This document shows, piece by piece, positions 57,381 to 64,000 of a stretch of DNA of 64,000 bases. The notes beneath the pieces were generated by a model. That model was not told the DNA's origin. It worked only from the letters and a program-made list of their open reading frames with translations, and searched no databases. Location of the stretch: assembly GCF_947179515.1 (NCBI RefSeq), contig NC_067485.1, positions 13,272,096-13,336,095 on the forward strand, in the 5' to 3' direction. Numbering within the stretch: the first letter of the stretch is position 1; every line of letters starts with the position of its first letter. A program made the position numbers and the translations under genes. The DNA comes from Apodemus sylvaticus. Taxonomy: Eukaryota; Chordata; Mammalia; Rodentia; Muridae.

Positions 57381-60278
57381 GGTTAAATAGAAAGGGGGAC
57401 TGAGAAGGAAGAACTCTAAAGGTAGGAGACAAGAGAGAATAAAGGCAGAAGGGTCTATTTGATAGGAGGTACGTGACCAGGCAGAGAGGAGGATGGGAGC
57501 TGGGGAGACCAGAAGGCAATTAAAAACAAAGTGTGATGCTATAGGCGTGAACATGTCACAATGAAAGTCGTCACTTGGTATGCTGTCCGAAGACAAAACA
57601 TAAGCCACTTAAAAAAACTAGACACTTTTAACTGTTAACTGCTCAGCAGGCTGGCAGTTGGAGTGTGTCTTAAGAGTTCATTAACAGCAGTTGCTGCAAA
57701 GAGCGTTTTGACAGCCTTTTATCCAAGACACAGAAGCTATAATGAGCAGGTGGGCAGTGGTCACCTTTGAAAACCATTCTGTACTAACGGATGTGGAATC
57801 TGTATGGTCCACGGTCTGCTGCGACATGATGGCAAAGCCCCGTCTGAGATCAGGGCGTCCTGCTTGCCCTCCATTCAGAGTACTTACTGAGCATCCATTG
57901 TGTGGGCTGGGTTCTCTGATGGCACTTCAGAAACAGGATTTAAGCTAACAGAAGAACAACCTAACATTCCCAGAATGGCCCTTCTCTGTACCCTGCAATT
58001 TCTCTTGCCCCATTTCTCTGCTACGGCTTGAAGACAGCACCATCAGACCCCCACCCCCACCCCCGGAGTTGGCAGGAATGCTGCAAACATGAACATTCGA
58101 GGCAGATCCATGATTCCACTCCCACACTGGGAAAACTGTCTGTTAACTGTGCCAGGGAGACCAAGCCCCGAGCCTTGCTCACATGTAGAACTGACCTGGG
58201 AATTTCCCCTGTGTTCTCTTACACCTTCTCCCTGATGTCCTTGGCAGAGTTCAGCAGTAATGATCATTCTGAGCAGAGGGTTACAGTGCCCAGATTAGGC
58301 TATTCAGTTTCTTGACCCTTGATGCACTCATAGTCCCAGCACTGCCGAGCGACTCTAGGGACCTTTCCTGCCCTTTTGTTCTTTGTTCTGTTTCTGCCAT
58401 CCCTGGCTTTTTCTCTCTACTTTTAGATGACTAGGTTGCTGGCTGGGAAAATGGTTAGGACTCTACCTTCAATTCTAAATTCCGGTCCTGTCTAGTTCCT
58501 ATTCCAGGCCTTCTCACTACAGGACCCCAGCCTCCACCTGCCCCATGAAGCAGAGTAAACCCTTGCCGGGTGGACGGTCCAGAAGCACAAACATGTTCAG
58601 GGATAGAAGGTGAATTGCTGCTTTATTAGCCATACATACAGCTCTAGGCCTGGGAAGGGATGGAGCTGCCCGTGGCCGCAGAGCTTGGGTGTGATCTAAA
58701 ACAGATTGCACCCAGTGGGGTTTAGTGGAACACATGCTTCCAATGCTGGCGAAGTAGAGTTTACATGCAGAAGGGCAGACACAGGGTGTGGAGGGATCCA
58801 GGTGAGGCTGGGAATAATGTGCATGTGTCTTCTTCCCTGAGCTGGCATCTCTAGAGTCTAGTGGATGCTCAAAACCCACTCTGGTAAGTGGAGTCAAAGG
58901 CAACCATCAGTAGGGCTTTCGTAACCTGCAACCAAGGAAGGCATTCTTTGCAGGAAGGTGGCCTACATGGGTGGAGTAAAGGCCATAGGAAGGAAACAGA
59001 ACTATTATTAGTCAAATATTTTTATATCAGGGATCTTATTTACTCTCTACAACCTTTAGTCTTATTTCTCAGGCCCTGAAAATTCATTCAGTTTTACACA
59101 CAACGGAAATCTACTAGGTCAGAGGCTAAAATTAAGAAAGATTTCCTGATGATGAGCCGGTTTGTTTCTATATTTGCTCACCGTCCTTTGAGTGTTTACC
59201 TCTGTGATGTTTTTGAAGTAAGGACACTTGAGAGTTGGGTGGTTAGTAGATGGGCAGTCTGGGCATCTACTGGCTACACCCAGGATCTTGCTTCTTTGTA
59301 TGCGATGTCCCTTTACAGGCTTGCCCAGGGGATTCCCTGAGACACACAAAGGCACTCAAGAGAACTCCAGTCGGACTAGTTGGATCTGAACTGTCCTTTG
59401 TTCTGTAGAAGCACGACTCTTATTTGGACTTTTTTCAGCTCCTTGAGGGAGGCAGAAGTTCAGTTTGCTGCTTCTGGCGTTTGGGGAAGGGGGACAAGGA
59501 CCCCTGAATCTGGTTGCAGCTGTATAGGTCCCATACAACCAGGCACAAAGAATCATGTATGTATCCCACCAGCTGGACATCAGAAGTGCAAGTACCAAAT
59601 GCTTACGATGTTTTAGATGGTGTGCCCAGTGTTAGTAACTTAGGAGAAGGTTCATGGGAAGCGAGGCTGTAAGTGGAAGGGAGACACTGTCTACAGATGA
59701 CTGGCCGGTACGCTGCCTCTCACTTCAGACCACAGCGCTCCTGCCTCCTGTGCAGATGAAATGTTTTTGGCTAGCTGTGCAGTGCCACAAACACAGCCAA
59801 TGATATTTGTGGCTGGTAAGATCTGATTTCTAAAAACAGACTGAGAACCAAATTGTATTAAGTTAGTGGAGACATATGAAATGTACACATCTCAATGACA
59901 CTGTCAAGGGTTTCAAAAGTATTTGAAGTGACTGGTTCAATACGATATATAACCAGAAACAAGGTTCTGGGAAACATTTGCTTCAGACTTGTCTGCTACT
60001 TTGCTGGCTGTGTACTGGGGGCGGGTGTGTGTGTGAGCTGGCAACACGACTTCTCTAGAATAACTGTTACTCTCTTCTTTTCCACCCCACACCCTACGTT
60101 TTCTTTCTAAGGGAACAGACGCCCAGGTCTTCAAGACAAAACGCGTGCTCCGCATGTCTGAAATTTCCAACCAGGACGTGGGTTTTCTGAGAGTTCCTCA
60201 CGACACATCCTTGTTGCTTTTCCTCTTTTCTCCACTTGCCTTGGTGTGTCAGCTGGACTTTCCTTCTCCTTTGTCGCG
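57381..60278. other. No recognised gene
   Basis: Nearly 3 kb of unique-looking sequence with a C-rich run near 58049-58063. The longest frames lack recognisable features. Confidence 0.4.
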
Positions 60279-60693
60279 TGTCTTTGCTAGGGTTTCATTG
60301 CTGTGAAGAGACAACACAGCTGCGGCAACTGTTATAAAGAACAACATTTCACTGAGGCTAGCTCACAGTTTCAGAGGTTTAGTCCACTATCATCATGGAG
60401 GGGAGCATGGCAGCATGTGGGCAGACGTAGTACAGGAGAAGGACCCGAGAGCTCTACATCTTGATCTGAAGGCAGCCAAGAGGAGACTGGATTCCATACT
60501 GGGCAGACTTTAAGCATAAGAAACCTCAAAGCCCTCCCCCACAATGACATACTTCCTTCAACAAGGCCACACTTCCTCAAACAAGACCACACCTCCTCCA
60601 TCAAGGCCACACCTCCTAATAGTACCACTCCCCATGGGCCAAATATTCAAACACAGGAGCGTCTAGGGGCTACATCTATTCAAGACTCCCACA
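60279..60693 (-). mobile_element. ORR1-like MaLR LTR, minus orientation
   Basis: GCTAGGGTTTCATTGCTGTG, TTCAGAGGTTTAGTCCACTA, GAGAGCTCTACATCTTGATC, AACAAGGCCACACTTCC and CTATTCAAGACTCCCACA in order. An internal ACAAGGCCACAC / ACAAGACCACAC unit is tandemly repeated. No clear target duplication. Confidence 0.65.
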
Positions 60694-61200
60694 TCACATA
60701 AGAATGAATTTGGTCTCAAACACTAGCTATCAGGAGTTTGAAGCTATTCTGCATAATGAGTTGTTACTAGTTCTACAGGGTAAGATGCTGTAAGCAAGCA
60801 GGCCCGTTCCTTCGTGTTCCCTGGCTTCCTCTGTGAGAGAGCTCTCCCTCAGAAGTCTTCCTACCTCTGTGGTACCATCCACTGGGTGCCCAGCTGCCCA
60901 GAGAGCCCTCACCACAGCCTACACCATAACCTTAGGATCATCAGTCTCTGTCACCATGAGCTAAATCAACCTCTTTTGTTGGTAAGTTGCCCAGTCTCAC
61001 AATGTTCAGTTTAATAATGCAAAAATAGATAAACACAATTCAGGCGGATGTATTTCTTTCCATTAAAGTGCTCAGCCGCGACTATGTTAAAGAACATGGT
61101 TAAGCTGAGCTGACAGTTTGTATCCAAGTGTAAATGTTTGGATTAAAGAGGAACAAAGAAGACAGATGCTATGTATGAGACATAAGAGGTAGGAAAAACC

Positions 61201-61346
61201 AGGCGAGATGGCTCATGCCTGTAATTCTAATACTTAAGAAGGAAAGGCAGGAAGATGATCATCCTAGCTACATATCAGCCTCAGTGTGAGGCTACTCTGA
61301 ACTGCATAAGACCCTGTCCAACACACACACACACACACACACACAT
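61201..61346 (+). mobile_element. Diverged B1/B4-like SINE ending in (AC)n
   Basis: GATGGCTCATGCCTGTAATTC, CTGAACTGCATAAGACCCTG, then about 13 CA units. Confidence 0.5.
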
Positions 61347-61454
61347 ACATATGCACACAGTGGACAGGGGGAGGGAAGGAGACAGAGGTGGGAGGGAAGG
61401 AGAGAGAAAGAAAGAAAAAGGAAGGAAGAGACAGAGACAGAAACAGAGAGAACA

Positions 61455-61600
61455 ACCAGGCATAGTAGTTCGTGCCTGTAATCCCAGCTCCTGGGAAGGA
61501 GAACTGCAGAACTGCAGTAAAGCCAGTCCTCATCGATGTAGCAACTTGAAGCTATCTGAGACTATACAGTGAACTTGTTTCAAAAACCAAAGAAAGTAAC
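61455..61600 (+). mobile_element. Diverged B1/B4-like SINE
   Basis: TTCGTGCCTGTAATCCCAGC at the left and a TTGTTTCAAAAACC end. Confidence 0.5.
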
Positions 61601-61847
61601 TGAGGCAGGTGGTGGCACATGACTTTAATTCCAAAATGTAGAAGGCAGAGGCAGGCAGCTCTTTGTGTTCAAGGCCAGCCTGGTCTACAGAGTAAGTTCC
61701 AGGCTGGCCAGGGCTACACAGAGAAACCCTGTCTCAAAAAACTGAAACAAAGAAAAGGAAGGAAGGAGGGAAGGAAGGAAGGAAGGAAGGAAGGAAGGAA
61801 GGAAGGAAGGAAGGAAGGAAGGAAGGAAGGAAGGAAGGAAGGAAGGT
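61601..61847 (+). mobile_element. B1 SINE with (GGAA)n tail
   Basis: B1 body to about 61745 (GTTCAAGGCCAGCCTGGTCT, GAGAAACCCTGTCTC), then about 22 GGAA units at 61757-61847. Confidence 0.92.
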
Positions 61848-61855
61848 AGCAGACA

Positions 61856-62092
61856 GGGAGGCAGGAGCTGCTTACTGGCTTGCTTCCCCTGGCTTGCTCA
61901 GCCTGCTCTCTTATAGAACCCAAGAGCACCAGTCCAGGGATGGCCCCACCCACAAGGGGCCCTTCCCCCTTGATCACTAATTGAGAAAATGCCCCACAGC
62001 TGGATCTCATGGAGGCATTTCCCCAACTGAAGCTCCTTTCTCTGTTGATAACTCCAGCCTGTGTCAAGTTGACACACAAAACCAGCCAGTAC
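61856..62092 (-). mobile_element. Partial LTR of the 40290-40676 family, minus orientation
   Basis: GCTTACTGGCTTGCTTCCCC, GAGAAAATGCCCCACAGCTG, GTCAAGTTGACACACAAAAC and CCAGCCAGTACA match the U3 half of that LTR; the other part is missing beside the GGAA repeat. Confidence 0.75.
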
Positions 62093-62891
62093 ATATAATG
62101 AAAGAAAAACCTATTTTGGGTGTTGACTATTCACATCAGGTGGGGCCTGGATAGAGAGGAAGCTCGGTGGTTTCTCCACAGCCACTGGGAGCCTTTAGTT
62201 CCCAGGAGTTTTCTTGTCTTATTGCTTCACCTACTGTCAGCTTCATGCCACACCTATTTTCTGGAGAGAGAACTGTTAAAAAGAAAAAATCCATTTTCCA
62301 GTCCCTGCTCCTGGGATGACGACTTAGACTAATTATTCATTAATAAATGCATAGCCCACAAGCTTTGGCTCATTCCCTGACTAGCTTGCAACTTACTTAA
62401 GCCATTCAAACTACTCAAACCATTTGGGAAGTTACCTCTCCTCAGTCCTGGCCTGCCCCCTTCTTCCTGTCTTCCTCAGCATCTCCCTCAGGAGTTGCTC
62501 CAAAGAACTTTTCTAAACAGGTCCGTTTTCCCACATCCTTTCTTTTCCACGACCTCTGGTGGGCGTAGGGCTACAAGGGAGGTTAAAGCGCATAAAAACC
62601 ATCATTAAAAATAAGGTTAAAAAAAAATCAAAGTTACAGCCCTTCCATGTGTCTGCTGTATCTAAGCATCCTTTCACCTGTGTCTGCTTTAGGAGAACAT
62701 TCTTTCCCGGGTCTGCTTTGGCAAGATAACCTTTCACCTGAGTGTCCCAGCAAACCATCATTTACATAATTGACTTTCCAAAGAAACTAGAAGTTTCCAC
62801 TTCAACCACGACAGTCCGTGTATGCTGGGGAGGATCAGAAAATAGCCCCCTTACGTTCTGAGGGCCAAGCGGCCTTAGAAACTACTTCATG
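62093..62891. other. No recognised gene
   Basis: Unique-looking sequence. Phrases like CACCTGTGTCTGCTTTAGG recur loosely at 62638-62740, suggesting an old short tandem. Confidence 0.35.
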
Positions 62892-63062
62892 AGCCGGGCA
62901 GTGGTGGTGCACGTCTTTAATCCCAGCACTTGGGAGGCAGAGGCAGGCGGATTTCTGAGTTCGAGGCCAGCCTGGTCTACAGAGTGAGGTCCAGGACAGC
63001 CAGGGCTATACAGAGAAACCCTGTCTCGAAAAATAAAACAAAAAACAAAAACAAAAAAACAC
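62892..63062 (+). mobile_element. B1 SINE with 13-bp target-site duplication
   Basis: Close to B1 consensus: AGCCGGGCAGTGGTGGTGCA, TTTAATCCCAGCACTTGGGA, GAGTTCGAGGCCAGCCTGG. AAACTACTTCATG flanks it at 62879-62891 and 63063-63075 without mismatch; a young copy. Confidence 0.96.
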
Positions 63063-63283
63063 AAACTACTTCATGGCCTAGGCTACTCTTGCCTTCCCTG
63101 TACTGTGTCTGCTTTTACCCTGTGGTACTGGAGTTACAGAGGGCTTTGGCTGCCCTGTGAGTGCTGACGACTGAACCTGGGGAAGATGTTTCAGTGCTTA
63201 AGAGGAACCAAGTTCAGTTCCCAACACCCACGTGGTGGCTCACAATTGCCTGTAACTCCAATTCCAGGGAATCTGATGGCTTC

Positions 63284-63794
63284 TGTTAGCAGTCTGTCTA
63301 AGCTCCACCCCAAGTTACCTGAAAACCGCCAGGTAGGCTGTTTAAAAGGGGCTTCCTGCCCCCTTCTCTCTCTCTTGCCTCTTGTTCCCTCTCTCCCTCT
63401 CTCTCCCCATTCCCTTCCCTCCTCTCTCCTAGTGGTCATAGCCAGCCTCTCCTCCCTCCCCTCCCCTCCCCTCTTCTCCCCTCCTCTCCTTCTCCCCTCC
63501 TCTCCCCTCCTCTCCTTCTCCTCTCCTCTCCCCTCCCTTCCCCCTCCCCCTCTCCTCTCCTTTCCTCTCCTCCCCTCCCCCCTCTCTTTCTTCCTTTCTC
63601 TGTCTACTACTCCTCAACTCCCCTCCCCATGGCCTGAATAAACTCTATCCTATACTATACCATTGTCATTGTGTGGCTGGTCCTTCAGGGAGAAGGGATG
63701 CCTCAGCATGGGCCCTCAGAGGCATTCCCTTCCCCCACACCTCACCACACCCCTACAGAGCATATTTTATACCTATCTTTTTATAATCACATCA
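63284..63794 (+). mobile_element. Solo LTR inserted in the B3 SINE
   Basis: Starts TGTTAGCAG and ends AATCACATCA, 511 bases. GCTTC lies on both sides (63279-63283, 63795-63799). TTTAAAA near 63341 may serve as TATA box; AATAAA is at 63637-63642; a CT-rich tract fills 63360-63610. The 3' part (GTGTGGCTGGTCC, GGGATGCCTCAGCATGGGCC) matches a rodent ERV LTR whose name I cannot fix. Confidence 0.75.
63360..63610 (+). repeat. Polypyrimidine tract within the LTR
   Basis: About 250 bases nearly all C and T, built from CTCCC and CTCTC units. Confidence 0.9.
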
Positions 63795-64000
63795 GCTTCC
63801 TCTAGGCATACCACACAGGTAGCACACAGACATATAAGCAGGCAAAACATACACACACAGTTTTTAATGTTAAAAATAAACGCATGTACATGTGTAAATA
63901 AGCATTCAGGGAGGATAATTTTGGACTGTATTACAGGCTCTGTTGCCTTTTTTTCTTTCCCTACCCCCTTTTTTTGAAAAAGTATTTACCACATCAACTG

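Larger units (their letters stand above)
63177..63900 (+). mobile_element. B3 SINE interrupted by an LTR
   Basis: The left half, 63177-63283, holds CAGTTCCCAACACCCACGTG and GTAACTCCAATTCCAGGGAA. The right half from 63795 has CTTCCTCTAGGCATACC and AAGCAGGCAAAACATACACA with an A-rich end. Joined at GCTTC the two halves follow B3 order. Just left, about 63115-63176, is a minus-strand B3-like fragment. Confidence 0.75.

Noticed and set aside
63186..63641. 151-residue plus-strand Ser/Pro/Leu frame
   Set aside because: Spans a B3 half and the CT tract of the inserted LTR.

Overview
This is nuclear DNA from a murine rodent (mouse or rat group; species not called). Evidence is the dense mix of rodent-specific SINEs (B1, B2, B3, B4-like), rodent L1 3' ends, MaLR-type LTRs and an IAP-like LTR, together with long GT, GA, GATA and CATC microsatellites. 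One intact, recognisable protein gene is present: the histamine H2 receptor, Hrh2, on the minus strand with its whole 358-codon reading frame in one exon (10362-11438).

Layout, left to right. Positions 1-10 kb are the 3' side of Hrh2: a possible long 3' UTR and flank with a MIR, an L2 end, B1/B3 copies and fossil DNA transposons. The stop codon of Hrh2 lies inside a good 5' splice site, so an alternative last exon may lie in this part or beyond the window. Positions 11.5-31.4 kb are the proposed Hrh2 intron 1. It contains an L1 3' end, MaLR LTR pieces, a large CATC satellite block, a 23-bp minisatellite and a GATA/GACA block. At 31.3-31.6 kb there is the one clear CpG-rich segment of the window. 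It holds a consensus donor on the minus strand and a GC box, and I propose it as promoter plus non-coding exon 1 of Hrh2. It is followed upstream by a long polypyrimidine tract and a CA repeat.

From 32 to 64 kb I see no gene. This half is repeat-rich 5' flank: a 22-bp GT-rich minisatellite, a complete LTR with 5-bp target duplications, a short young L1 3' end, several B1 copies with clear target-site duplications, a rodent hAT element, a solo IAP-like LTR with 6-bp duplications, a minus-strand 3' LTR still joined to its polypurine tract, an old L1 broken up by SINEs, and near the right edge a solo LTR inserted into a B3 SINE.

Most long reading frames outside Hrh2 are by-products of tandem repeats. 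The observations most worth following are regulatory: the splice donor overlapping the Hrh2 stop codon, the CpG-island first exon, and an upstream reading frame that this splicing would create across the Hrh2 start codon. I found no wholly new gene system.
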